13,628 nucleotides of DNA from JAAXQD01 sp035529735. Lineage in GTDB: Bacteria; Desulfobacterota; Desulfobacteria; Desulfobacterales; UBA11574. This document shows positions 1 through 6,783 of this stretch, one piece after another. Position numbers and translations under genes: made by a program. The first letter of the stretch is position 1. Every line of letters begins with the position of its first letter. The notes below the pieces were generated by a model. It was given only the letters and a program-made list of their open reading frames with translations. It had not been told where the DNA came from and ran no database searches. Location: contig DATKWE010000144.1 in the NCBI GenBank assembly GCA_035529735.1, positions 1 through 13,628 of the forward strand. The letters run 5' to 3'.

Positions 1-41
1 ATCTCGACGTCACCCGAAAACTTTTTAAACTTGATGAGTGA
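1..41 (+). CDS. 3' end of an unidentified upstream gene (partial)
   Basis: The third forward frame is open from the left edge and would end LDVTRKLFKLDE, then TGA at 39-41, just before the fabD ribosome binding site. The first forward frame is also open and would end at 55-57, overlapping the fabD start codon in a TTGA arrangement. Either could be the C-terminus of the preceding gene. I prefer the first reading because it leaves the Shine-Dalgarno of fabD outside the coding sequence. There is too little protein to name it. In either case fabD is very likely not the first gene of its transcript. Confidence 0.3.
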   Translation, partial: LDVTRKLFKLDE

Positions 42-53
42 AAGGAGGGCGCT

Positions 54-992
54 TTGAAAAAAACAGCATACCTTTTTCCAGGCCAGGGTTCACAGGCTGT
101 TGGAATGGGCCTCGATTTTTATCAGGAATTTGATGTTGTTAGAGAACTTTTTGATTCGGTGGAGGAGATTTCCAGAATAAACATATCAAAACTCTGCTTT
201 AAAGGCCCCATTGAGGATCTTACCGAAACCGTAAATCTCCAGCCCGCAATTACAGCGGTTAACCTGGCCTGTTTTACGGCCATGGAGAAAGCAGGGCTTG
301 AGCCCGCCATCTCTGCAGGTCACAGTCTCGGTGAATACAGCGCCCTGTGCGCATCGGGCATTGTTTCCCGGGAAGACACCTTTAGACTGGTTTTTAAAAG
401 AGGTGAACTGATGCATCGGGAAGCCACCAGAAACAAAGGCGCCATGCATGCAATTATCGGGCTTCCCATAAATACCGTAGCGGAACTCGTTGCAGAGGTT
501 CGGAAGGACGGCGTTGTTGCCGTTGCGAATCACAACGCTGAACTTCAGATTGTGATCACCGGCGCGCCCGAACCGGTGAAGAGGGTTTCCGATCTGGCCG
601 CCGCACAGGGCGCCAAGGCCATACCGTTGAAGGTGAGCGGTGCATGGCACAGTGAGTTGATACAGGGCGCCCAAGACGAATTCAGGGACGTTATCGAGTC
701 GATGCGTTTTAATATACCCGAAAAACCCATGGTGTTTAATGTCACCGCCGACGTTGAAAGTGATACTGAAGAAATTAAATCGATCATGGCCCGTCAGTTT
801 TGCAGCCCGGTCAAGTGGTACGACGCCATGTGCAGACTCATGGCGGAAAACATTGAAATTTTTGTCGAGGTCGGTCCGGGGAGGGTTCTTGCCGGTTTAT
901 TAAAAAAGATCTTGCCCAAGGATTATCCGCGTAAAATCTATAATATAAACAACATGAAGAGTCTGGACCGATTCTTGAATGAAACGACGTGA
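54..992 (+). CDS. fabD: Malonyl-CoA:ACP transacylase (FabD)
   Basis: FabD transfers the malonyl group from malonyl-CoA to acyl carrier protein, providing the extender unit for type II fatty acid synthesis in the cytoplasm. The 312-residue protein has the usual family length. Visible motifs are GQGSQ at 10-14, the nucleophile elbow GHSLGE at 89-94 with catalytic Ser91, Arg116 in the KRGELM segment that binds the malonyl carboxylate, His199 in AWHS as the second catalytic residue, Gln248 in the ARQF segment (oxyanion-site Gln250 of E. coli), and the C-terminal VGPG. Most FabD proteins have FHS at the His site; tryptophan before the His here is a mild variation. The start is TTG, supported by a strong AAAGGAGGG at 41-49. 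A 104-bp gap separates it from the dksA-like gene. No other fatty-acid genes are visible, but they may lie to the left. Confidence 0.96.
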   Translation: MKKTAYLFPGQGSQAVGMGLDFYQEFDVVRELFDSVEEISRINISKLCFKGPIEDLTETVNLQPAITAVNLACFTAMEKAGLEPAISAGHSLGEYSALCASGIVSREDTFRLVFKRGELMHREATRNKGAMHAIIGLPINTVAELVAEVRKDGVVAVANHNAELQIVITGAPEPVKRVSDLAAAQGAKAIPLKVSGAWHSELIQGAQDEFRDVIESMRFNIPEKPMVFNVTADVESDTEEIKSIMARQFCSPVKWYDAMCRLMAENIEIFVEVGPGRVLAGLLKKILPKDYPRKIYNINNMKSLDRFLNETT

Positions 993-1019
993 GTTGTTAA
1001 AAAAACATCAATTTTCTTC

Positions 1020-1048
1020 TTTACATCGAAATTTCATTGGTGTATCAA
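1020..1048 (+). promoter_or_regulatory. Candidate sigma-70-type promoter for the dksA-like gene
   Basis: TTTACA at 1020-1025 and TATCAA at 1043-1048 are separated by exactly 17 bp. This matches five of six and four of six consensus positions. The element lies in the AT-rich gap between fabD and the dksA-like gene, about 50 bp before the start codon. It would allow the dksA-PHP-rnc-radical SAM run to be transcribed separately from fabD. The call rests on sequence only. Confidence 0.35.
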
Positions 1049-1096
1049 TATAGTTTTATAAAAGCAGGTTATCAATTAGATTTCAAAGGTTCTACC

Positions 1097-1459
1097 ATGA
1101 AAAAGAAAGATATTGAATATTTTAAAGAATTTCTGAACAATCGGTTAGAAGAGCTCTTAAGTCATGCCGACGATACGGTTTCAGGCATGACACAGCCCAA
1201 AGAAAATTTTCCGGACCCCACAGACCGTGCTTCCCTCGAGTCGGAACGGAATTTTATGCTTCGCATAAGAGACAGAGAGAACAAACTGATTAAAAAGATC
1301 AGAAATGCCTTAAATCGTATCGAAAGAGGTACGTTTGGCGTTTGCGAAGAGTGCGGTGAAAATATTTCCATTAAACGTCTTAAAGCCAGGCCGGTTACGA
1401 CGCAGTGTATCGATTGCAAAACCAAAGAAGAGGCTTCAGAAAAAGCCCTTGGATTATAA
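1097..1459 (+). CDS. dksA: DksA/TraR-family RNA polymerase-binding regulator
   Basis: DksA-type proteins insert a coiled coil into the RNA polymerase secondary channel and, with ppGpp, adjust transcription of stable RNA and amino-acid genes. The 120-residue product (E. coli DksA is 151) shows a coiled-coil N-terminal half, a tip motif DPTDRA at 40-45 that keeps the DxxDxA pattern essential in DksA, and a C-terminal four-cysteine zinc finger with Cys83, Cys86, Cys104 and Cys107 in CX2CX17CX2C spacing. ATG 1097 is chosen because AAAGGT lies upstream and homologous-looking sequence begins there. A GTG at 1037 in the same frame would add 20 residues without conserved features. The next gene starts within about 10 bp, so they are probably co-transcribed. 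The full zinc finger and acidic tip argue for a functional DksA and not a TraR-like minimal version. Confidence 0.9.
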   Translation: MKKKDIEYFKEFLNNRLEELLSHADDTVSGMTQPKENFPDPTDRASLESERNFMLRIRDRENKLIKKIRNALNRIERGTFGVCEECGENISIKRLKARPVTTQCIDCKTKEEASEKALGL

Positions 1460-1466
1460 TAAGCAT

Positions 1467-2333
1467 GTGAGAATCGATCTTCATATTCATTCAACCGCTT
1501 CCGATGGGACCCTGTCACCCCCGGAACTGCTCGATCTGGCTCAAAACCTCAATCTCGGGGCGATAGCGATTACAGATCACGATACCATAGACGGTTCAAA
1601 AGAAGCCCTCGCGTATGGAATTCCCCCATCGATAAAATTTTTAACCGGTATTGAAATAAGTGCCACCCCGCCGCCGTCGTTTTTCTGCCCGGGAAGCTTC
1701 CATATTTTAGGCTATGCTTTTGATATCGACGACCCTGTCCTTAACCGTTCCCTTTCCCTACTGAAAGCGTCCAGGAAGAAAAGAAACCCCCGGATTTTTG
1801 AACTGCTTTCCAAAATGGGGATCAAACTTTCCTTAAACGAGGTCCAAAATTTAACCGGAGACTGTCAGCTTGGAAGACCTCATATTGCACAACTTATGGT
1901 AAAAAAAGGCTTTGTCCGATCGATTGATGAAGCATTTGATAAATATCTGGGAAAAGGTAAGCCGGCATATGTCGATAGATTCCGTTTTGATTGTGAGCGA
2001 ACAATCCAGACTATACTGAATGCCGGAGGGATTCCTGTTCTGGCCCACCCCTTTCTTCTGAACATGAACGATGAAAAGATTTTTGACGGTCTGATGGCAG
2101 TTTTAACGGAAATGGGGCTGAAAGGCATAGAAGTTTATTTTCCGGAACACACGGCGGATCTCATTGACTATTATACCCGGATTGCAAATCGCTATAATTT
2201 GTTGATTACGGGGGGGACGGATTTTCATGGGGATATAAAACCCGAGATAAAAATGGGATCCGGTAAAGGAAATTTTTCGGTACCGTATGAATTATATGAG
2301 AAACTAATTTCAGCCCTAAACGCGCGCAAATAA
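1467..2333 (+). CDS. PHP-domain phosphoesterase, RNase AM/YciV-like (3',5'-nucleoside bisphosphate phosphatase)
   Basis: This is a stand-alone PHP protein of 288 residues. The metal-site motifs are complete: HIHSTASDG (His6, His8, Asp13), TDHDTIDG (His38), GIEIS (Glu63), FHILGY (His79), LAHPF (His194) and TDFHGD (Asp252, His254). This set and length fit the YciV/TrpH group, which hydrolyses 3',5'-nucleoside bisphosphates and, in E. coli, acts as RNase AM, a 5'-3' exonuclease that matures rRNA 5' ends. The substrate here is inferred from family only. The start is uncertain. GTG 1467 gives MRIDLHIHS, close to how family members begin. TTG 1449 in the same frame would overlap the dksA stop and has a GAAGAGG upstream. 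Either way it is tightly coupled to dksA upstream and to rnc 7 bp downstream. Confidence 0.88.
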   Translation: MRIDLHIHSTASDGTLSPPELLDLAQNLNLGAIAITDHDTIDGSKEALAYGIPPSIKFLTGIEISATPPPSFFCPGSFHILGYAFDIDDPVLNRSLSLLKASRKKRNPRIFELLSKMGIKLSLNEVQNLTGDCQLGRPHIAQLMVKKGFVRSIDEAFDKYLGKGKPAYVDRFRFDCERTIQTILNAGGIPVLAHPFLLNMNDEKIFDGLMAVLTEMGLKGIEVYFPEHTADLIDYYTRIANRYNLLITGGTDFHGDIKPEIKMGSGKGNFSVPYELYEKLISALNARK

Positions 2334-2340
2334 AATTGAG

Positions 2341-3039
2341 ATGACACAGACAAATCTTTTTGAATTCCGACGTAAACTTATGTATGAATTTAAGAATGTC
2401 GATCTCCTTGTGGAGTCTCTAAGGCACAGCTCATTTGTCAATGAACACCCGGAAATGGATATTCAGGATAATGAACGTCTTGAGTTTCTGGGAGATGCAG
2501 TTTTAAATCTCGTTGTCGGGCACATCCTCATGCAGCGTTATCCGGACCTAAAAGAAGGGGATTTGTCTCGGATGCGCGCCAATCTGGTCAATGAATCCCA
2601 GCTTGCATCGATTGCCCGCAAAATGGACCTTGGTTCTCATATACAACTGGGCAAGGGTGAAATCCAGTCACAAGGCTGGGAAAAAAAATCGATACTGGCA
2701 AACACCTATGAAGCTGTCATTGCTGCAGTCTATTTGGATGGTGGATTTGATGCTGTATTTAGAATCATAGACGGCGCCTTCTCATCTTTGATGGATTCCG
2801 TCGCCCGGCCGAGTGCCAATCACGATTATAAAAGCCAGATTCAAGAACTTGTCCAATTGAAGTACCAAAAAATACCTGATTACACCGTTGCCCATGAAAG
2901 CGGTCCGGATCATGACAAAACCTTCCATGTGCAACTGAACGTCGGAGAGATCCAGACAAAAGGCGTTGGAAAAAGCAAGAAGGAGGCTGAGCAGGATGCG
3001 GCCAGAAAAGGCCTTGAAAATTTGCAGTCTGATGCCTGA
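2341..3039 (+). CDS. rnc: Ribonuclease III
   Basis: RNase III cleaves double-stranded RNA, including rRNA precursors, as a homodimer. The 232-residue protein has the expected two-domain layout. The nuclease domain (about 8-152) carries the signature NERLEFLGD at 44-52 with acidic residues Glu48 and Asp52, and the second catalytic block ILANTYEAV with Glu124. The dsRNA-binding domain (about 163-229) includes the KSKKEAEQDAA helix at 211-221. One oddity is that the position aligned with the metal ligand Asp114 of E. coli is Asn121 here (codon AAC). ATG 2341 starts 7 bp after the PHP gene stop. The downstream radical SAM gene begins inside the rnc 3' end. The context suggests an RNA-processing operon. 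Confidence 0.96.
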   Translation: MTQTNLFEFRRKLMYEFKNVDLLVESLRHSSFVNEHPEMDIQDNERLEFLGDAVLNLVVGHILMQRYPDLKEGDLSRMRANLVNESQLASIARKMDLGSHIQLGKGEIQSQGWEKKSILANTYEAVIAAVYLDGGFDAVFRIIDGAFSSLMDSVARPSANHDYKSQIQELVQLKYQKIPDYTVAHESGPDHDKTFHVQLNVGEIQTKGVGKSKKEAEQDAARKGLENLQSDA

Positions 3040-4102
3040 TCGAATCTCCAATCGTCGCCCTTTTATCATTCCTATTTTCTTGCCCCATGCCGGGTGTCCG
3101 CATCAATGCGTCTTCTGCAATCAAACCGCCATTACCGGCGTAAAACAGGATATTGTTTCTTCTGAAAAAGTGGATTTTTTGATCGATGAATTTCTCGAAT
3201 ATCAACGGCCGTATCGCCTGCCGGCTCAAGTGGCATTCTACGGCGGGAATTTCCTTGGCCTAAAGAAGGATGCCATCCGGCGCCTTCTTGGACACACGAT
3301 GAAATTTGTAATAAACGGACGCGTTGACAGCATTCGTTTTTCCACCCGACCGGATACCATTGACCGAGAACATCTTGAAATTATTTCAGATTATCCGGTT
3401 TCCACCGTTGAAATCGGTGTCCAGTCTATGGATGATCGGGTGCTGGCCATGGCAAAAAGGGGGCATACTGCCGCAGATACGGTAACGGCGGTGATGCGGT
3501 TAAAAGAGCGAGGCTATACCATCGGTCTGCAGACGATGGTGGGACTGCCGGGCGATGATGAAACCGGATCTTTTTATACCGCCCAAAGGATTGCAGAACT
3601 CGTTCCTGATTTTGTCAGGATTTATCCGACGATTGTTCTTGAAAACAGCCGTCTTGGTAGGTGGTATACCCAAGGAAAATATAATCCCTGGACCCTCACA
3701 CGATGTGTGGCGCATGTAAAAGATCTTTACCTTTATTACAAAAAAAAGGCGATTCCGGTCATTCGTATGGGCCTTCAGGCATCTGAGGATCTCGAGAAAG
3801 GGGCAACCATATTGTCAGGGCCCTATCACCCGGCCTTCGGGCATATGGTCCACTCTGAAATCTTTATGGATATGGCCGCAGAAGTTATGGAAAATCAAAG
3901 CGCCTTTGAGGATACGGTTACCATAAACGTTCATCCACGGAGCATATCTAAAATGAGGGGTTTAAAAAACAAGAACGTCGACGCCCTTCAAAAACGATTT
4001 CACATTAAATCGCTCAAAATTGTCCCGGATACCTCCCTTCCGGAAGATCAATTGGCAGTCTCATCATTGTCCAACCCAACGGGTATTGACCTTAAGATAT
4101 AA
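3032..4102 (+). CDS. Elp3-like radical SAM protein (radical SAM domain without acetyltransferase domain)
   Basis: The 356-residue protein carries the radical SAM cluster motif GCPHQCVFCNQ with Cys22, Cys26 and Cys29 (CX3CX2C), followed by FYGGN at 69-73, STRPDTI at 104-110, EIGVQSMDD at 127-135 and GLPGDD at 171-176. These are typical of the Elp3/HemN-like branch. The C-terminal region matches the expected Elp3-type radical SAM C-terminal layout, but there is no GNAT domain, so it is not a full Elp3 tRNA-modifying enzyme. Its substrate is unknown; a tRNA or other RNA modification is a guess from family and the neighbouring rnc. ATG 3032 overlaps the rnc stop by 8 bp. An in-frame ATG at 2996 has a better Shine-Dalgarno (AGGAGG at 2981-2986, 9 nt away) and would add 12 residues. 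I could not decide between them. Confidence 0.85.
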   Translation: MPDRISNRRPFIIPIFLPHAGCPHQCVFCNQTAITGVKQDIVSSEKVDFLIDEFLEYQRPYRLPAQVAFYGGNFLGLKKDAIRRLLGHTMKFVINGRVDSIRFSTRPDTIDREHLEIISDYPVSTVEIGVQSMDDRVLAMAKRGHTAADTVTAVMRLKERGYTIGLQTMVGLPGDDETGSFYTAQRIAELVPDFVRIYPTIVLENSRLGRWYTQGKYNPWTLTRCVAHVKDLYLYYKKKAIPVIRMGLQASEDLEKGATILSGPYHPAFGHMVHSEIFMDMAAEVMENQSAFEDTVTINVHPRSISKMRGLKNKNVDALQKRFHIKSLKIVPDTSLPEDQLAVSSLSNPTGIDLKI

Positions 4103-4116
4103 TAATATGAATTTCC

Positions 4117-4192
4117 TGGAGTATTGGAGTATTGGAATATTGGGGTATTGGAAATTGTTATTTCCCCATTACGCCACCATTCCATCACTCCA
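4117..4192. repeat. Inverted repeat built from degenerate 8-bp tandem units
   Basis: On the + strand four tandem octamers of the form TGGAGTAT run from 4117 to 4148 (third and fourth copies TGGAATAT and TGGGGTAT). After an 18-nt spacer, 4164-4192 is the inverted counterpart. Its reverse complement again shows the TGGNNTNN octamer period and matches the left arm 4117-4145 at 21 of 29 positions. The element sits in the convergent gap between the radical SAM gene and the DUF3786 gene, so it could fold as a bidirectional hairpin in either transcript. It has no classical T-tract. It could be a small dispersed palindromic (REP/MITE-like) element or a convergent terminator; the sequence alone cannot tell. 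Confidence 0.65.
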
Positions 4193-4253
4193 AGCTTTCT
4201 GCAAAAGATAACGCCATTCGACGCAGGTCCCCGGAATGTCCGATTCATATCCA

Positions 4254-4865
4254 TTATTTCTCTTGGACGAGATGGAGGATCTTTTTTGAGGTATATTCGC
4301 CAACGTCAGCCAGGGCATCTATGGGTAAAAATGAAATGGCGTTGTTTGAATAGAGACAGGTGACAGAAGCCGGGAAATCTTCATCGGCTTCATAGAAGAT
4401 ATAGCATAGGGCTATTTTCGGCAGCGGATAAACCATAAAAGAAAAATCTCCTTCCACCCCAGCCGGCGCTTTGTGCCCGTTTAATTTTTCCATAATCCGT
4501 CCACGCGATTTTTCGATGTCTTCAACATGGTTCACCAGAATCTGTTGGGTGTGGGTCACAAAAGCCCCGGCATAGGGCATGCTGTTGGGTAAATCCTTGA
4601 AGGATTTTAGGGGCGCTGTCAAACAGGTTTCGGGTTTGGCATTGAGCGCATACAGGGAGATCAGAATTCCGATGACGCCGGTCTGCCGGACTTGGCCCAG
4701 AAAGATTCCTTCAGGTCGTATCTCACAATTTTCCCCAAAAGCTTCGAACAAAAAGTTTTTTCCATCCTGCTGGGCCGGTAAAGCCAAGGACAGATCTTTC
4801 GGGAGATTTCCATAAAGTCTTTCAAGATTATCCTGAACAATTTTAGCGTAATTATCGACCATCAT
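4254..4865 (-). CDS. DUF3786 family protein, function unknown
   Basis: This is a minus-strand gene of about 203 residues. It starts near MMVDNYAKIVQDNLERLY and ends with a segment containing CYIFYEADEDFPASVTCLY and LPIDALADVGEYTS. I recognise the C-terminal pattern as DUF3786, an uncharacterised family common in anaerobic bacteria and archaea. There is no signal peptide, transmembrane segment or cysteine cluster, so it is likely cytosolic. The start is placed at 4865 because AAGGA lies 5 nt upstream on the minus strand. The frame stays open to an ATG at 4979, but the extra 38 residues look non-conserved and lack a ribosome binding site. It is convergent with the radical SAM gene and divergent from the sigma-54 activator. 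Some family members occur near one-carbon or CO dehydrogenase genes, which would fit, but no function can be assigned. Confidence 0.65.
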   Translation of the reverse strand: MMVDNYAKIVQDNLERLYGNLPKDLSLALPAQQDGKNFLFEAFGENCEIRPEGIFLGQVRQTGVIGILISLYALNAKPETCLTAPLKSFKDLPNSMPYAGAFVTHTQQILVNHVEDIEKSRGRIMEKLNGHKAPAGVEGDFSFMVYPLPKIALCYIFYEADEDFPASVTCLYSNNAISFLPIDALADVGEYTSKKILHLVQEK

Positions 4866-5147
4866 TTCCATCCTTAATCGTCGTTTATGGACGGGCAACC
4901 GCCTGTTGAAGGTGTCGCCGGTTAACGTTATCGAACCCGGCGATGATGCCAAACCGTGCAATACTCCCGAAGACGGCATTGTAGCAAAACGTCTTAAAAA
5001 ATCAATCCAATCTTGATTTTCTTATTTTTTTCAATTAATTATATTTAATCGTATTTGAGATCGGTATTATTTTGAGCCAATCGGCCGTGTCTTTCCTGCA
5101 AATTGACCGATGGCGTCGAACTTTTTGCCGTATTCAATGGAAATGTT
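4866..5147. other. Divergent intergenic region between the DUF3786 gene and activator 1
   Basis: Two structures are visible in this otherwise plain region. First, CGCCGG (4916-4921) pairs with CCGGCG (4937-4942), extendable by two A-T pairs across a one-base bulge. It would lie in the 5' leader of the minus-strand DUF3786 transcript. Second, a weak AT-only-rich stem, AAAATCAA (4998-5005) with TTGATTTT (5013-5020), is followed by a T-run at 5025-5031. The 4990-5060 stretch is strongly AT-rich and is the likely location of promoters for both genes, but no -35/-10 pair or sigma-54 element is convincing. Confidence 0.4.
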
Positions 5148-6530
5148 ATGAAACAACCTATTGAGAACTACACCCAAATCATTATAGACAGTATTGCCGA
5201 CGGTGTTTTTACCGTCGATAAGGACTGGAAGATCACCTCTTACAACCGCGCTGCAGAAAAGATCACCGGTATCGGAAAAGATGACGCAATCGGTCGATAT
5301 TGCTGGGAAGTATTCAAGGCGAGTATCTGTGAGCAGCGATGCTCTTTGCGCCAGACCATCGAATCTGGCCGGCCCATCGTCAATCAACCCATTTTTATAA
5401 TCAATTCGGAAGGCGAACGGATCCCCATAAGCATTTCCACCGCGATATTGAAAGATGCAAACGGAACGTTGGTTGGCGGCGTAGAAACTTTCCGTGATTT
5501 AAGTGTAATAGAAGAGCTACGCAAGGAACTCACCAGCCAGTATTCCTTTCTGGATATCATCAGTAAAAACAAAGAGATGCAGCGTCTATTCGGGATGCTG
5601 GAACTCATATCAGAAAGTGATGCCACCATTCTCCTGGAAGGGGAAAGCGGTACCGGCAAGGAACTCTTTGCCAAGGCCATCCACTCCCTCAGTCATCGTA
5701 AAAAAGGGCCGATGATCACCGTTAACTGCGGTGCTTTACCCGACACGCTTCTTGAATCCGAACTCTTCGGATATAAGGCGGGCGCCTTTACAGATGCGAA
5801 AAAGGATAAGCCCGGACGCGTGGCTTTGGCTGAAAATGGAACCCTCTTTTTGGACGAAATCGGAGACATATCGCAATTGCTCCAGGTACGGCTCTTGCGC
5901 GTACTCCAGGACAAAGTCTATGAACCCCTGGGTTCCACAAAATCAGAAAAAGCCAACGTCCGCATCGTTTCGGCCACCAATAAAAACCTGGAGAATCTGG
6001 TTAAAAAAGGTCTGTTCCGGGATGATTTGTATTACCGGATTAATGTCGTCAAACTTGTTCTTCCCCCTTTGAGAAAGCGCAAAGAAGACATTCCTTTGCT
6101 GATCGATAGATTTCTCAATAAATTTAATAAATTATGCGGAAAAGAAATCCATGGCCTATCCCCTGAAGCCATGAGCGTTCTTATGGCCTATGATTTTCCG
6201 GGGAATGTGCGTGAACTGGAAAATATCATCGAATATGCCACAGTGGTGTCCCAAAATAGCCTCGTCAGAATCGAAAACCTTCCCGAGAATCTTCTTGAGG
6301 GGTTAGACAGCAAGAATAAAACCGCAACCCCAAAAACCAGCGAAAAAGCCTTTTCGTTTGAAGCCGTGGAAAAAGATTTTATTCGCGAAACGTTAAGGAA
6401 AAACAACTGGAACCGAAAAGCAGCTGCAGCGCAAATGGGGATCCATCCGAGTACACTTTGGCGTAGAATAAAGCGTCTAAATCTTGAAATTCCAAAACAG
6501 AACGGCCGATCTAGAAAAAAAATGATGTAG
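5148..6530 (+). CDS. Sigma-54-dependent transcriptional activator 1 (PAS-AAA+-Fis HTH)
   Basis: This is a 460-residue bacterial enhancer-binding protein that would remodel sigma-54 RNA polymerase by ATP hydrolysis. Domains in order: an N-terminal PAS domain (about 5-118) with a cysteine triad Cys52, Cys61 and Cys65; a linker; an AAA+ domain (about 140-380) with Walker A GESGTGKE at 165-172, Walker B LFLDEIGD at 233-240, and the RDDLYYR segment at 291-297; and a Fis-type helix-turn-helix at about 418-445. The sigma-54 contact loop reads GAFTDA (212-217) instead of canonical GAFTGA. There is no response-regulator receiver domain, so the signal is probably read by the PAS domain. ATG 5148 is used; a TTG at 5103 in frame would add 15 unremarkable residues. 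The gene lies directly upstream of a complete sigma-54 control region, its probable target. Confidence 0.93.
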   Translation: MKQPIENYTQIIIDSIADGVFTVDKDWKITSYNRAAEKITGIGKDDAIGRYCWEVFKASICEQRCSLRQTIESGRPIVNQPIFIINSEGERIPISISTAILKDANGTLVGGVETFRDLSVIEELRKELTSQYSFLDIISKNKEMQRLFGMLELISESDATILLEGESGTGKELFAKAIHSLSHRKKGPMITVNCGALPDTLLESELFGYKAGAFTDAKKDKPGRVALAENGTLFLDEIGDISQLLQVRLLRVLQDKVYEPLGSTKSEKANVRIVSATNKNLENLVKKGLFRDDLYYRINVVKLVLPPLRKRKEDIPLLIDRFLNKFNKLCGKEIHGLSPEAMSVLMAYDFPGNVRELENIIEYATVVSQNSLVRIENLPENLLEGLDSKNKTATPKTSEKAFSFEAVEKDFIRETLRKNNWNRKAAAAQMGIHPSTLWRRIKRLNLEIPKQNGRSRKKMM

Positions 6531-6533
6531 CAG

Positions 6534-6582
6534 TGTTGCACATTTGCATTCGTGCATTGTTTTGTATTGCATAAATGCAACA
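6534..6582. promoter_or_regulatory. Probable upstream activator site (TGCA-box array)
   Basis: Five TGCA boxes begin at 6537, 6545, 6553, 6568 and 6576. Neighbours are spaced exactly 8 bp apart within a left group of three and a right pair. The outer ends form a perfect 7-bp inverted repeat, TGTTGCA (6534-6540) with TGCAACA (6576-6582). The right pair is the palindrome TTGCAT-N2-ATGCAA (6567-6580). The centre lies about 146 bp before the predicted sigma-54 start site, a typical enhancer distance. Binding by activator 1, encoded immediately upstream, is inferred. Confidence 0.7.
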
Positions 6583-6637
6583 ACATCTAATGCCAACATC
6601 CTTTCAGGAATTATTCCTTCCTCAATATTTTCTTATA

Positions 6638-6650
6638 AATCAAGCTTTTA
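6638..6650 (+). promoter_or_regulatory. Predicted IHF binding site
   Basis: AATCAAGCTTTTA matches the IHF consensus WATCAANNNNTTR at every defined position. It lies between the TGCA-box array and the -24/-12 promoter, about 60 bp before the predicted start of transcription. This is where IHF bends DNA in many sigma-54 promoters to bring the bound activator to the polymerase. A 13-bp palindrome AGGAAT-T-ATTCCT lies nearby at 6606-6618; its role is unknown. Confidence 0.6.
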
Positions 6651-6677
6651 TCACTATCAGCACATTTTTTCACAATC

Positions 6678-6693
6678 TGGCATGCAAAATGCT
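6678..6693 (+). promoter_or_regulatory. Sigma-54 (-24/-12) promoter of the COG1433-cooS unit
   Basis: TGGCATGCAAAATGCT has GG and GC separated by exactly 10 bp. It matches the sigma-54 consensus TGGCACGN4TTGCW apart from T for C at position 6, one optional position and A for T at position 12. Transcription should start near 6704, giving a leader of about 80 nt before the first COG1433 gene. The enhancer-like array and IHF site upstream make this a strong call. Confidence 0.8.
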
Positions 6694-6783
6694 GTCTTAG
6701 GATAATGGTGTGGTGGTGGTTACCAGAAATTTTCCGGCACTCCTAAATTTTACAAATCATGTCAAACGAAAGGAAACTCAAAA

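Noticed and set aside
2765..3229. Minus-strand open frame of 154 residues across the rnc/radical SAM junction
   Set aside because: It overlaps conserved domains of both plus-strand genes and has no recognisable motif.
4998..5031. Hairpin plus T-run as an intrinsic terminator
   Set aside because: The stem is almost entirely A-T, and no plus-strand gene ends before it; it is more likely part of an AT-rich promoter region.
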